From NCBI RefSeq assembly GCF_051175565.1, contig NZ_CP195105.1, positions 2,976,001-3,040,000 on the forward strand: 64,000 nucleotides of DNA. The letters are read 5' to 3'. This document shows positions 8,727-17,317 of this stretch, one piece after another. The position numbers and the translations under genes were made by a program. The notes under the pieces are model-generated. The model worked only from the letters and a program-made list of their open reading frames with translations, searched no databases and was not told the origin of the DNA. The first letter of the stretch is position 1. Each line of letters begins with the position of its first letter. Source of the stretch: Daejeonia sp002484105. GTDB lineage: Bacteria > Bacteroidota > Bacteroidia > Flavobacteriales > Weeksellaceae.

Positions 8727-9848
8727 ATGAGGCAATTACTGATTTTAATACGAAAGGAATTCCGGCAGATTTTCCGGAACAAATCGATTCTTGCCATCAT
8801 TTTTGTGGCTCCGATGATGCAGCTGATCATTCTTCCGCTTGCTGCCAACTACGAAATCAAGAACATCAGTCTTGCCGTGGTGGATCATGATCACTCTTCC
8901 CTTTCGCGGGATTTACTGAAAGATATTACCAGTTCCGGATATTTCCGGCTGCTTTCCTACGGCGAAGATTACCGCGCCGCATTTGAAGAAATCGAAAAAG
9001 ACAATGCCGACCTGCTGATTGAAATTCCGAATGGATTTGAAAAGAAACTCATCCGCGAAAACCATGAGAAAATTTTTATCGGCATCAATGCCATCAATGG
9101 GACGAAAGCCGGGCTGGCAGGAACGTATTTAAGTGGGATTTTACAGAAATTCAACCGGAAAATCTTGTTGAAATACCAGCCGCAAATTGCCGAAGCTACC
9201 AAAGATTCCGGAATGGAAATCCGCACTTCTCTATGGTTCAATCAACACTACAATTACCGGCTTTCGCTGGTTCCGGGCATCCTGGTTTTTCTGGTAACTT
9301 TAATCGGCGGAATGCTGACTTCCTTAAATATCGTTTCGGAAAAAGAAATCGGAACCATTGAGCAGATCAACGTTTCGCCCATCCGAAAATCCAATTTCAT
9401 CCTCGGAAAAATGATTCCGTTCTGGATTTTGGCGAATCTCGTTTTCACACTGGGGCTGCTGGTCTCACACTTTGTTTACGGCATTGAAATCCAGGGAAGT
9501 TTACCTTTGTTATACGGAATTCTCGCCGTGTATCTGGTGGCCATTTTGGGGTATGGACTGCTGATTTCCACGTTTGCCGAAACACAGCAGCAGGCGATGT
9601 TCATCAATTTTTTCTTCGTGATGATTTTCATTCTGATGAGTGGGCTTTTCACCCCGATTGAAAGCATGCCGAATTGGGCACAGAAACTCACCTGGCTGAA
9701 TCCGCTGCGGTATATGATTGAAGTGAACCGTCTGGTAATCCTGAAAAACAGCAGTTTTAATGACTTGCTGACAGAATTTTATGCGCTTCTCACAATGGCC
9801 GTTCTGTTCAACACTTTTGCAGTATGGAACTACAAAAAAACATCATAA
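8727..9848 (+). CDS. ABC-2 type transporter permease (second subunit)
   Basis: 373 residues with the same topology as the preceding permease: N-terminal helix, large periplasmic domain, five C-terminal helices, and coupling motif EKEIGTIEQINVSPIRKS. The two permeases are paralogues and probably heterodimerise. Last gene of the efflux operon. Substrate cannot be read from the sequence; YbhGFSR of E. coli is reported to export antibiotics and cations, and that is only an analogy. Confidence 0.92.
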   Translation: MRQLLILIRKEFRQIFRNKSILAIIFVAPMMQLIILPLAANYEIKNISLAVVDHDHSSLSRDLLKDITSSGYFRLLSYGEDYRAAFEEIEKDNADLLIEIPNGFEKKLIRENHEKIFIGINAINGTKAGLAGTYLSGILQKFNRKILLKYQPQIAEATKDSGMEIRTSLWFNQHYNYRLSLVPGILVFLVTLIGGMLTSLNIVSEKEIGTIEQINVSPIRKSNFILGKMIPFWILANLVFTLGLLVSHFVYGIEIQGSLPLLYGILAVYLVAILGYGLLISTFAETQQQAMFINFFFVMIFILMSGLFTPIESMPNWAQKLTWLNPLRYMIEVNRLVILKNSSFNDLLTEFYALLTMAVLFNTFAVWNYKKTS

Positions 9849-9886
9849 AAAGGGAAAATTGCAAATACAGTCCGTAACTTTAGGGC

Positions 9887-10543
9887 ATGATAAAAACAGT
9901 TATTTTTGATCTGGACGGCACTTTGCTGAACACCATTGACGATCTTGCCGCAAGTTGCAATCATCTGCTGCAAAAATACGGTTTTCCAACTCATACGATA
10001 GACGCCTATAAATACTTTGTAGGAAACGGTATGGCAAAACTCGTACAACGGGCACTTCCGGAATCTGCTGCCAAACCTGAATTTGAAGCTGCCTTTCTGA
10101 AGGAATTTATTGCCTACTACCAGCAGCATCAGGAAGACCTTACGCAACCGTACAAGGGGATTCCGGAAATGCTTGCCACTTTGCAGACTCGCGAACTCCA
10201 ACTCGCCGTAGCGTCTAACAAAATTGATGCATCCACTAAAATACTGGTCCAGAAATATTTCCCGGAAATTTCCTTTTCTGCTGTATTCGGGCAACGTGAA
10301 AACATCATCCCAAAGCCCAATCCCACAATTATCCACGATATCCTGAAAAGTCTTCATACTCTTCCTGAAAATGCCGTAATGATCGGCGACAGCGCCGTGG
10401 ATATGCAGACAGCAAAAAACGCCGAAATCACAGCCGTTGGTGTTCTCTGGGGCTTCCGTACCGAAAAGGAACTATTGGAAAACGGAGCGGATTATCTCGT
10501 TTCGCACCCTGAAGAAATCCCGGAACTTCTGGAAAAATGCTGA
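9887..10543 (+). CDS. HAD hydrolase, phosphoglycolate phosphatase-like
   Basis: 218 residues. HAD motif I FDLDGTLLNT (residues 6-15) gives the nucleophile and acid Asp pair; motif II is VASNK; motif III Lys lies in KPNPTI; motif IV is GDSAVDMQTAKNA. The helical cap between motifs I and II is of the Gph/beta-phosphoglucomutase subfamily. It likely removes phosphate from 2-phosphoglycolate formed during DNA repair, but other small phosphates are possible. It starts 38 bp after the efflux operon. Confidence 0.88.
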   Translation: MIKTVIFDLDGTLLNTIDDLAASCNHLLQKYGFPTHTIDAYKYFVGNGMAKLVQRALPESAAKPEFEAAFLKEFIAYYQQHQEDLTQPYKGIPEMLATLQTRELQLAVASNKIDASTKILVQKYFPEISFSAVFGQRENIIPKPNPTIIHDILKSLHTLPENAVMIGDSAVDMQTAKNAEITAVGVLWGFRTEKELLENGADYLVSHPEEIPELLEKC

Positions 10544-10616
10544 GTCTGAACCCCCAATGCTCTTTCACAGATTTTCCCTATCCTGTCCATGACAAGTACC
10601 CCAAAAAAACAACGCT

Positions 10617-11015
10617 ATGAAAACTCCCGTCAAAAGACTCAGCGCTACTGAAAAAGCACTCGGCCTGATTGCTGAACTGCAAAAGCAGCATGGTGAACTG
10701 ATGTTTTATCAGGCTGGTGGATGCTGCGAAGGCACACAGCCACAATGTTTTGAAAAAGGCGGATTCTATCTGAGAACCCATGATGTGAAAATCGGTGAAA
10801 TTCTCGGCAGCGAGTTTTGGATAGACCACGATCTTTTTGAATACTGGAAAAATGCCCATTTCGAGCTGGATGTTACTGATGGTTTCGGTGCAGGAGGCTT
10901 TTCTCTGGAAACGCCGAAAGGTAAAACCTTTAAAGTGAATTATAAGCTGTTTACCAAAGACGAACAAAGCCAGCTGGAGGAAGTGGAACGTTTTTCACAT
11001 CCGCAAAACGGCTGA
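10617..11015 (+). CDS. DUF779 family protein
   Basis: 132 residues matching the DUF779 pattern: AELQKQHGELMFYQAGGCCE near residues 18-37, then GEILGSEFWIDHDLFEYWK and DVTDGFGAGGFSLETPKG. The conserved Cys pair (GGCCEG) could bind a metal. DUF779 genes often sit beside acetaldehyde/aldehyde dehydrogenases, but here none is adjacent. Biochemical role unknown. It converges with the phosphatase gene, only 3 bp apart. Confidence 0.85.
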   Translation: MKTPVKRLSATEKALGLIAELQKQHGELMFYQAGGCCEGTQPQCFEKGGFYLRTHDVKIGEILGSEFWIDHDLFEYWKNAHFELDVTDGFGAGGFSLETPKGKTFKVNYKLFTKDEQSQLEEVERFSHPQNG

Positions 11016-11018
11016 TTT

Positions 11019-11906
11019 TCAGTACATAAATTTTCTGATATAGGTTTCCTGCTGCTCTTCCGAAATGCCGAGAATTTCGCGGATATAATTTTCCATTGAG
11101 CCATACTTCCGGTTGATGGACAGATAGGTTTCGTCCAGATATTCTTTTCGGATCCAGCTCAGTTCCTCCAGCACACCAATATCGAGTTTCGGATACAGAA
11201 CATGCAGATGATGCGCAAGATTAAGACGTTTTTCGATAATTTTCTGCCGCTGGTTATTGGACATCAGATACTCCTGAAGAATCGTATGGTCATCAAACTT
11301 CAGAATCTTCAGAATCAGCATGGATATTATTCCTGTGCGGTCTTTTCCTGCAGTGCAGTGATAGAGAACGGGCTGGTCTGAATCCAGAATTTCATGTACA
11401 ATCCTGCGGATAACCTCAGGGTGCTCCACCGGATAGTCGCGGTAGAACTCGAGCATCCTTTTCTCAGCATCTTTTCGGGTTACTTTCCCCTTCAGCACAA
11501 GACTCCGCGCCTGTGCAAGCTGATCTTCCCGGTCACTAAATGCCGCAAGCTGCTCAAAATCTACTCCAGGCGGGAGATGATCGGGTTTCTCCTCTATTTC
11601 ATGAGGGGTGCGTAAATCAATAATTTTGGTGATTCCCAATGCCCCGAATGCTGCCATAGATTTCTTTTTAAGATGATGAAGATTGGCACTCCGAAAAAAA
11701 ATACTGTCTTTCAGCATCTTTCCTTCTGAATTTTTGATCCCCCCAAGAAAGCGCATATTATCAACGTTACGGAGAACCACTGCATGATCTCCAGGAAGAT
11801 CCGAATATTGCGGCGCTGCATAATGATAGCTCCCGCAGGAAACTACAGCAATAAAGCAAATACCGAAGAGACTGGATTTCAGTAAAAAATATGGGCACTG
11901 GTGCAT
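11019..11906 (-). CDS. Tyrosine/dual-specificity-like phosphatase lipoprotein
   Basis: 295 residues from ATG 11906; an ATG at 11954 would add 16 residues before the signal and is less likely. Signal MHQCPYFLLKSSLFGICF is followed by lipobox VVSC (Cys24). The catalytic P-loop HCTAGKDRTG gives the CX5R signature with Cys184 and Arg190. FRSANL and IIDLRTPHEI are typical of the Y_phosphatase3 family of bacterial PTPs. It is probably periplasmic and membrane-anchored. Substrate unknown: phosphotyrosine or phosphoinositide. Confidence 0.88.
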   Translation of the reverse strand: MHQCPYFLLKSSLFGICFIAVVSCGSYHYAAPQYSDLPGDHAVVLRNVDNMRFLGGIKNSEGKMLKDSIFFRSANLHHLKKKSMAAFGALGITKIIDLRTPHEIEEKPDHLPPGVDFEQLAAFSDREDQLAQARSLVLKGKVTRKDAEKRMLEFYRDYPVEHPEVIRRIVHEILDSDQPVLYHCTAGKDRTGIISMLILKILKFDDHTILQEYLMSNNQRQKIIEKRLNLAHHLHVLYPKLDIGVLEELSWIRKEYLDETYLSINRKYGSMENYIREILGISEEQQETYIRKFMY

Positions 11907-12087
11907 ATCAGGCAAATGTATTGAATTGTCTGCGGAACAGCGAATTTTTAACATGATTTTGAATTCTTTCCCTAAGCTTTCCTATCTGAAATTTCTTTAA
12001 AATAATTGATTCCATCATCACCCTGATATAAAACCATACTTTAATCATATTTAACCCAAAATATTATATTAACCCCCAACAATTTCC

Positions 12088-12095
12088 TACTTTTA
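12088..12095 (+). promoter_or_regulatory. -7 box of the S15 hydrolase gene
   Basis: TACTTTTA matches TAnnTTTG at 7 of 8 positions, 18 bp before the ATG. Confidence 0.45.
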
Positions 12096-12112
12096 ATGAA
12101 ATTTTATAGAAA

Positions 12113-13972
12113 ATGAAAAAACCACTGACGTTTTTCCTGCTTTTCATGGTGCTCTTTTCCTTTGCACAGGATCACGCTGTAAAAGATCTTTACACCAAAA
12201 AAGAAGTTTATATCACCATGCGCGACGGCATACGCCTGTTCACCTCCATATATATTCCGAAAGACGCCTCCCGCAACAAAAAATATCCGGTAATGCTGCA
12301 GCGCACCTGTTATTCTGTGGCACCCTACGGCGAAAATGAATACCGCAGAAACCTTGGCCCCAACAAGTTTATGCAGGATGAAAAATATATTTTTGTCTAC
12401 CAGGATGTACGTGGCAGATATATGAGTGAAGGGACATTCACCAATATGACGCCACAGGTACCGCACAAAACCAACAAAGATACAGACGAGAGCAGCGACA
12501 CCTACGACACCATTGACTGGCTTGTGAAAAATATTGATTTCAACAACGGGAAGGTGGGGCAATACGGAATTTCCTATCCCGGATTTTATACCGCAGCGGG
12601 CATTTTGGCTGATCATCCGGCTTTAAAGGCTTCGTCTCCGCAAGCCCCCATTTCAGATTTCTGGAATGACGATTTTCATCACAACGGTGCTTTCCTAACA
12701 GGATATTTCAAGGCTTTTCCCGTATTTGGCGTCCAGAAGACCCAACCAGAAAAAGAAGCATGGTATAAAGATGAATTCCGAAAACTGGTAGCAAACCAGT
12801 CTGCCGACGGCTCGCTTTTCTATGACAGCCTCGGAACGATGAAAAATGCCGTCGCAAGATATTATCCGGACAATTTTTTTATGCAGGAAATTGTAGAACA
12901 TCCGAACTACGACGAATTCTGGCAGAAACGCAGCCTTCTTCCTCATCTCAAAAAGATCCGCCCGGCTGTGATGACCGTCGGCGGATGGTTTGATGCCGAA
13001 GACCTCCACGGCCCGCTCAGCATCTACAAAACCATTGAAAAAAACAGCCCCAAAAGCTATAATACCATTGTGATGGGACCTTTTTCCCATGGCGGATGGA
13101 GCCACGAAACCGGAAAAACCTACCACAACGATATCTGTTTTGGAGACTCTCTGGCAACTTTTTACCAGAAAAATATAGAAACACCTTTTTTTCACCACTT
13201 TCTGAAGGATGACAAGCAACCGCTGAAACTCCCCGAAGCATATATGTTCGATACCGGAAAGAAAGAATGGAAAACCTTTGAAGAATGGCCTCCCAGAAAT
13301 ACCCGAAAACTTATTTTCTATCTCGATAAAAACGGAAACCTGACACAAAATACACCTCAGCAAAATGGCTTTACAGAATATTTCTCTGATCCCAACAAGC
13401 CTGTCCCAAGCAGTGAAAACCGCAAAGAGCTGAACGGATTTACCCCAAGAAATTATATGAGTGAAGACCAGCGTTTTGCCGAAAACAGACCGGATGTTGC
13501 CAGCTTTACTACCGAAATTCTGAATGAAGACATAACGCTGACAGGAGAAATGATCGCGAAACTGAACATCGCGTCCACTTCCACAGATGCAGACTTTTTT
13601 GTGAAACTGATTGACATCTATCCGCCGGATGAAAAAGAAAATCCAGACAAACCCAATGTATTGATGGCCAATTATCATCAAATGGTGCGCAGCGAGATGA
13701 TGCCGGCACGATTCCGCAATTCTTTCCAAAAACCCGAAGCATTAGTGCCGGGACAGCCCACCTCAGTGATGGTACAGCTGCAGGATGTTTTTCATACTTT
13801 CAGAAAAGGACACAAAATCCAGATTCAGGTTCAGAGTACGGCATATCCACTGTTTATGATCAACCCACAGAAATTTCTTGAAAATCCGTATCAGGCAGAA
13901 AAAACAGACTATACCAAAGCCTTTGAAAAAATCTACAATACTTCGGTGATTGAAGTAAAGGCAATACAATAG
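12113..13972 (+). CDS. CocE/NonD-family (S15) secreted hydrolase
   Basis: 619 residues with signal peptide MKKPLTFFLLFMVLFSFAQ. The N-terminal alpha/beta-hydrolase domain carries the nucleophile elbow GQYGISYPGF with Ser154; KIRPAVMTVGGWFDAEDLHG supplies the acid region and MGPFSHGGWS the His. The C-terminal jelly-roll of the X-Pro dipeptidyl-peptidase type begins around residue 430. Family members cleave X-Pro peptides, cocaine, glutaryl-7-ACA or alpha-amino-acid esters, so substrate cannot be assigned. It is probably periplasmic. It stands alone between divergent and convergent neighbours. Confidence 0.92.
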   Translation: MKKPLTFFLLFMVLFSFAQDHAVKDLYTKKEVYITMRDGIRLFTSIYIPKDASRNKKYPVMLQRTCYSVAPYGENEYRRNLGPNKFMQDEKYIFVYQDVRGRYMSEGTFTNMTPQVPHKTNKDTDESSDTYDTIDWLVKNIDFNNGKVGQYGISYPGFYTAAGILADHPALKASSPQAPISDFWNDDFHHNGAFLTGYFKAFPVFGVQKTQPEKEAWYKDEFRKLVANQSADGSLFYDSLGTMKNAVARYYPDNFFMQEIVEHPNYDEFWQKRSLLPHLKKIRPAVMTVGGWFDAEDLHGPLSIYKTIEKNSPKSYNTIVMGPFSHGGWSHETGKTYHNDICFGDSLATFYQKNIETPFFHHFLKDDKQPLKLPEAYMFDTGKKEWKTFEEWPPRNTRKLIFYLDKNGNLTQNTPQQNGFTEYFSDPNKPVPSSENRKELNGFTPRNYMSEDQRFAENRPDVASFTTEILNEDITLTGEMIAKLNIASTSTDADFFVKLIDIYPPDEKENPDKPNVLMANYHQMVRSEMMPARFRNSFQKPEALVPGQPTSVMVQLQDVFHTFRKGHKIQIQVQSTAYPLFMINPQKFLENPYQAEKTDYTKAFEKIYNTSVIEVKAIQ

Positions 13973-14029
13973 AGAAAAAAAAACGGAAGTACCGCAGATG
14001 TAGCCGGAAGTTATACGATGATCAGCAAA

Positions 14030-14800
14030 CTATCCGTTGGACTTTTTCACTTCGTCCCATAGACGGTCCATCTCATCCAGCGAAAGTTCTGCAAGATTAA
14101 GATTTCTCTCTGCTGCCAACTGCTCCATTTTCTGAAAACGTGAAATAAATTTGGCATTGGTTTTCTCCAGAGCTGTATCGGGATTCATACCGGAAATCCG
14201 GGCATAATTGATGAGGGAGAACAGCACATCGCCCAGTTCTTCTTCTTTTTTACCGGGAGCCGTTTCGGCTTTCATTTCGTCCAGTTCTTCCTCCACTTTT
14301 TTCCAGGCATCCAGTTCATTGGCAAAGTCGAAACCTACACCTTTCACTTTATCCTGGATTCTATAGGCTTTCACCAAACTGGGCAACCCTTTAGGGACAC
14401 CGGCAAGGATGGATTTGTTGCCTTCCTTAAGCTTCAGCTTTTCCCAGTTTTTCTTTACTTCCTCCTCGTCTTTTACTTCAACATCACCATAGATATGGGG
14501 ATGCCGGAAGATCAGTTTTTCATTCAAAGAATTGATGGCATCCGCGATATCAAACGCGCCTTTTTCTGAGCCTATTTTTGCATAGAATACCAGATGAAGC
14601 AGCACATCGCCCATTTCTTTTTTTATCTCCTGAAGGTCTTCTTTCAGGATAGCATCCGAGAGTTCGTAGGTTTCTTCAAGTGTCAAATGCCGTAATGTCT
14701 GCAGGGTTTGCTTTCGGTCCCACGGGCATTTTTCCCGAAGGTCGTCCATGATGTCAAGCAGCCGTCCGAAGGCTTCCAGTTTCTGTTCTTTGGTATTCAT
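14030..14800 (-). CDS. mazG: MazG nucleoside triphosphate pyrophosphohydrolase
   Basis: 256 residues, the full two-domain length. N-terminal domain: CPWDRKQT (25-32), metal-binding EETYE (42-46) and EMGDVLLH (62-69). The second MazG repeat has EEELDEMKAE and EELGDVLFSLINYAR. It hydrolyses NTPs or dNTPs to NMP and pyrophosphate, cleaning aberrant nucleotides. It follows the DUF5606 gene on the minus strand, with an intrinsic terminator between them. Confidence 0.95.
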   Translation of the reverse strand: MNTKEQKLEAFGRLLDIMDDLREKCPWDRKQTLQTLRHLTLEETYELSDAILKEDLQEIKKEMGDVLLHLVFYAKIGSEKGAFDIADAINSLNEKLIFRHPHIYGDVEVKDEEEVKKNWEKLKLKEGNKSILAGVPKGLPSLVKAYRIQDKVKGVGFDFANELDAWKKVEEELDEMKAETAPGKKEEELGDVLFSLINYARISGMNPDTALEKTNAKFISRFQKMEQLAAERNLNLAELSLDEMDRLWDEVKKSNG

Positions 14801-14821
14801 TTTATTTTATGGATGGTTAAT

Positions 14822-14858
14822 AAAAAAAACTTTTCCAAAGTGATAAACTCTGGAAAAG
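14822..14858 (-). terminator. Intrinsic terminator after the DUF5606 gene
   Basis: Stem CTTTTCCA / TGGAAAAG (14830-14858) followed on the minus strand by eight T residues (A-run 14822-14829). It lies just before the mazG start. Confidence 0.8.
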
Positions 14859-14878
14859 CTGTATATATCCCGGACTGA

Positions 14879-15403
14879 TTAAGCGTCTTTTTTAGCAGGT
14901 TTAGCTTTGGCAGGTTTTTTTTCTGCCTTTGGCTCTTCCTTGGCCTGTTCAGCAGTTTCTGCTTTTTCTTCCTGAGGTGTTTCTGGTTCCGGCATTTCCG
15001 GCTCGGCTTTTACAAAGCTTTCGGGTGTGATATATCCGGCTTTGTTAAGAATATTGTACCATTGTGCAAGTTTTTTCATATCAGACACATAGACACGATC
15101 CTTATCATAGTCGGGCAATGCTGCAGACATAAAATCACGGAGCTCGCCATCCGAAGACTTGTGGGAAATGGTTTCTTTGTAATCACTGTGTTTTGCAATA
15201 TTTTCGAACACCTCGAAAAGCGGGATTTCCTTGTCCTGAGTATACATGGAGATATTGTCCAGAAGGCTCACCTGGGAAGAATTTCCGATGCTGACTTTCT
15301 TTTTGCTGATAACATCCTCAATAATAAAACCATTTCTAAGTTGAGAAACGAGCCTATAAAGACCTGGTTTTCCGGATATTGAGATAATTTTTTCTAACTT
15401 CAT
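14879..15403 (-). CDS. DUF5606 domain-containing protein
   Basis: 174 residues. The first ~120 residues match the flavobacterial DUF5606 pattern: LEKIISISGKPGLYRLVSQL, DYKETISHKSSDGELRDFMS and a helix ending in WYNILNKAGYI. The tail from about residue 130 is a low-complexity run of Glu/Pro/Lys/Ala ending in KPAKAKPAKKDA, resembling a basic nucleic-acid-binding or disordered tail. No signal peptide, so cytoplasmic. It lies 101 bp downstream of def on the same strand. Function unknown. Confidence 0.85.
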   Translation of the reverse strand: MKLEKIISISGKPGLYRLVSQLRNGFIIEDVISKKKVSIGNSSQVSLLDNISMYTQDKEIPLFEVFENIAKHSDYKETISHKSSDGELRDFMSAALPDYDKDRVYVSDMKKLAQWYNILNKAGYITPESFVKAEPEMPEPETPQEEKAETAEQAKEEPKAEKKPAKAKPAKKDA

Positions 15404-15504
15404 ATTCTTGTATTGTATAAAATCTTAATGATTGTTGAAATTCGGGTTCAAATTTGTGAAAAACATTTTCAACTTCCAAACCTTACATGCGGGATCATGA
15501 AAAT

Positions 15505-16077
15505 TTATTTCGGAAATCTCATTTTGTAGTTCACACTGATGTCGCCGTGGGCGATTTTGTTCAGTTTTCCTTTTACAAGTTTTTTCTTGAGCGGGCTCAG
15601 GTGGTCGGTAAAGAGGATTCCTTCAATATGGTCGTATTCATGCTGGATAACACGGGCACGGATATCCGAAAAAGTATCACGGTGGTGCTCAAAATTTTCA
15701 TCGTAATAATCAATAACAATGGTTTCTTTTCTTTTGACATCCTCGCGCACATCCGGTATGGAGAGGCATCCTTCATTGAATTTCCATTCGTCTCCCTTCT
15801 CTTCCAGAATGCGGGCATTGATGAATACTTTTTTGAAATGCTTCAGCTCGTCGGCAATATCCTCATAATCTTCATCATCAGCCAGCGGTGTAATGTCGAT
15901 TACAAAAAGGCGGATATCCATGCCTATCTGGGGAGCCGCGAGACCGATGCCGTTGGCACTCTGCATGGTATCAAACATATTGTCTACCAGTTCCTGAAGT
16001 TCAGGATAATCTTTGTCTATATCTTTTCCTGTTTTCCGGAGAACAGGATCTCCGAAAGCTCTAATGGGTAAAATCAT
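15505..16077 (-). CDS. def: Peptide deformylase
   Basis: 190 residues with all three motifs: GIGLAAPQ (43-50), EGCLS (102-106, metal ligand Cys104) and QHEYDH (145-150, His146, Glu147, His150). It removes the formyl group from N-terminal formyl-Met of new proteins, with Fe2+ as the usual metal. Its start overlaps the ruvX stop by 4 bp, so the two genes are translationally coupled; ruvX-def order is common in Bacteroidota. Confidence 0.97.
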   Translation of the reverse strand: MILPIRAFGDPVLRKTGKDIDKDYPELQELVDNMFDTMQSANGIGLAAPQIGMDIRLFVIDITPLADDEDYEDIADELKHFKKVFINARILEEKGDEWKFNEGCLSIPDVREDVKRKETIVIDYYDENFEHHRDTFSDIRARVIQHEYDHIEGILFTDHLSPLKKKLVKGKLNKIAHGDISVNYKMRFPK

Positions 16078-16490
16078 CGTTGTGTATGTTCCAAAAAATT
16101 CTGTAAAATAATGGTGGCACTGATGCGGTCTATCAGACCTTTTTCCTGCCGGCTTTTCCGGTTTTTTCCGCTTTGCGAAATGGCAAACGAAGCCATTTTT
16201 GAAGTGAATCTCTCATCATATCTTTCCACTCCCTTATCCGGAAATTCTGCCTTGAAGGTATCGATAAATCTCAGAATATCAGTTTCCACTTCCGACATGT
16301 TGCCACGAAGGTCCACCGGCTGTCCCACGACAATGCTATCTACCTGATTTAAGGCAAAATATTTCTTCAGAAAAGCCATCAGCGCGGTGGTTTGCACCGT
16401 CTCAAGACTGCTTGCAATCATCTGAAGATCATCCGTTACCGCAATGCCGCAACGCGCTTTTCCATAGTCTATTGCAAGAATCTGTGCCAT
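16074..16490 (-). CDS. ruvX: Holliday junction resolvase-like RuvX (YqgF)
   Basis: 138 residues from ATG 16490; a TTG three codons upstream lies inside a -7 box and is rejected. N-terminal RNase H-fold motif ILAIDYGKARCGIAVTD with the catalytic Asp; VDSIVVGQPVDLRGNMSE and RYDERFTSKMA are typical of YqgF. Role in pre-16S rRNA 5'-end maturation or Holliday junction processing. First gene of the ruvX-def pair. Confidence 0.95.
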   Translation of the reverse strand: MAQILAIDYGKARCGIAVTDDLQMIASSLETVQTTALMAFLKKYFALNQVDSIVVGQPVDLRGNMSEVETDILRFIDTFKAEFPDKGVERYDERFTSKMASFAISQSGKNRKSRQEKGLIDRISATIILQNFLEHTQR

Positions 16491-16496
16491 AGTCTG

Positions 16497-16504
16497 CAAA
16501 TTTA
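16497..16504 (-). promoter_or_regulatory. -7 box of ruvX-def
   Basis: TAAATTTG on the minus strand, an exact TAnnTTTG, ending 7 bp before ATG 16490. This implies a very short or absent leader. Confidence 0.5.
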
Positions 16505-16536
16505 CAAAAATTATAGAGAATCCGCACAGCAGTAAT

Positions 16537-16562
16537 AAAAAAAGGGGCTCTTTTCAGAACCC
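16537..16562 (-). terminator. Orphan intrinsic terminator upstream of ruvX
   Basis: Stem 16545-16551 with 16556-16562, one wobble pair, then a T7 tract (A-run 16537-16543). No conventional gene on the minus strand precedes it. Confidence 0.75.
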
Positions 16563-16646
16563 GGGTTAACACTAAAAATTTTCTATAGGAACATTACTCA
16601 CGGATGTCGATCCGAATATTCGGTACCATAAATTGCTTTTGATTTG
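16537..16646 (-). ncRNA. Candidate small RNA (about 110 nt), no known family recognised
   Basis: On the minus strand a -7 box TATTTTTG (16660-16653) is followed about 90-110 nt later by an intrinsic terminator: GGGTTCT/AGAGCCC stem and seven T residues. Between them are strong self-complementary pieces: the palindrome CCGAATATTCGG (16612-16623) and CGGAT-CGAC-ATCCG (16601-16614), which are mutually exclusive. The only ORF inside is 11 codons (MVPNIRIDIRE). ruvX has its own box after the terminator, so this is not simply a ruvX leader. Expression is not shown; it could also be the remnant of a lost gene. Confidence 0.4.
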
Positions 16647-16652
16647 CTGATC

Positions 16653-16660
16653 CAAAAATA
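16653..16660 (-). promoter_or_regulatory. -7 box of the candidate small RNA
   Basis: TATTTTTG on the minus strand is an exact TAnnTTTG match; no clear -33 TTTG is visible. Confidence 0.4.
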
Positions 16661-16725
16661 TTTGTATTTTCGTTTCTATGAAATAACACTTTTGTGATAT
16701 TTTTATAAACCCCTTTATTGAATTC

Positions 16726-17214
16726 ATGAAAACACTGATTCTTGTAAGACATGCTAAAAGTGACTGGACACAGGACGTGCCGGACTTCAACCGTCCACTG
16801 AACGAACGCGGACACCATACCGCACCGCGGATGGCCAGATTCCTGAAAGAACAAGGCATCGCCATAGACCATTTTGTGAGCAGCCCGGCAAAGCGTGCAC
16901 TCACTACCTGCCGCTATTTTGCAGAAACCTACAACCAGTCGGCCATACGCAAAGCAGAAGACCTTTACGAGCCACACCACGAAGACTTTGTCCATACCCT
17001 ACTGAACCTGAGCGACACATACCAGTCGGCAGCACTTTTTTCCCACAACCCCGGGATTTCCGAATTTGCATCTTCTCTTGTGCCAGAGTCCCTCGAATTC
17101 CCAACCTGTGCCGTTGCAGTATTTGAAATAGACTGTGAAGAATGGTCACAATATGAAGGTGTTCCCAAAAAGCTGCTTCATTTCTATACTCCGAAAGAAG
17201 TACTGGACCAATAA
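16726..17214 (+). CDS. SixA-like histidine phosphatase
   Basis: 162 residues. N-terminal LVRHAKSDW has the RHG-type catalytic Arg8-His9; DFNRPLNERGHHTA and DHFVSSPAKRALTT follow as in SixA; the second catalytic His is in LFSHNPGISEFA. SixA removes phosphate from phosphohistidine in phosphorelay or PTS proteins; here the partner is unknown. Monocistronic, 104 bp before the pyrimidine gene. Confidence 0.9.
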   Translation: MKTLILVRHAKSDWTQDVPDFNRPLNERGHHTAPRMARFLKEQGIAIDHFVSSPAKRALTTCRYFAETYNQSAIRKAEDLYEPHHEDFVHTLLNLSDTYQSAALFSHNPGISEFASSLVPESLEFPTCAVAVFEIDCEEWSQYEGVPKKLLHFYTPKEVLDQ

Positions 17215-17289
17215 TTCTTGTGGTTTTCTATAATTTTGGAAGACTGTTGCAGACTGTCCAATAAATTTCGGCTGCAGACAATATTTGCT

Positions 17290-17297
17290 TAATTTTG
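17290..17297 (+). promoter_or_regulatory. -7 box of the pyrE/pyrF fusion
   Basis: TAATTTTG, exact TAnnTTTG, 21 bp before the ATG. Confidence 0.55.
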
Positions 17298-17317
17298 TAG
17301 AAATCTAATACAAAGCA

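Noticed and set aside
12695..13729. Long minus-strand ORF (344 codons) opposite the S15 hydrolase
   Set aside because: Cys/Phe/His-rich shadow frame of a well-supported gene on the other strand; no family motif.
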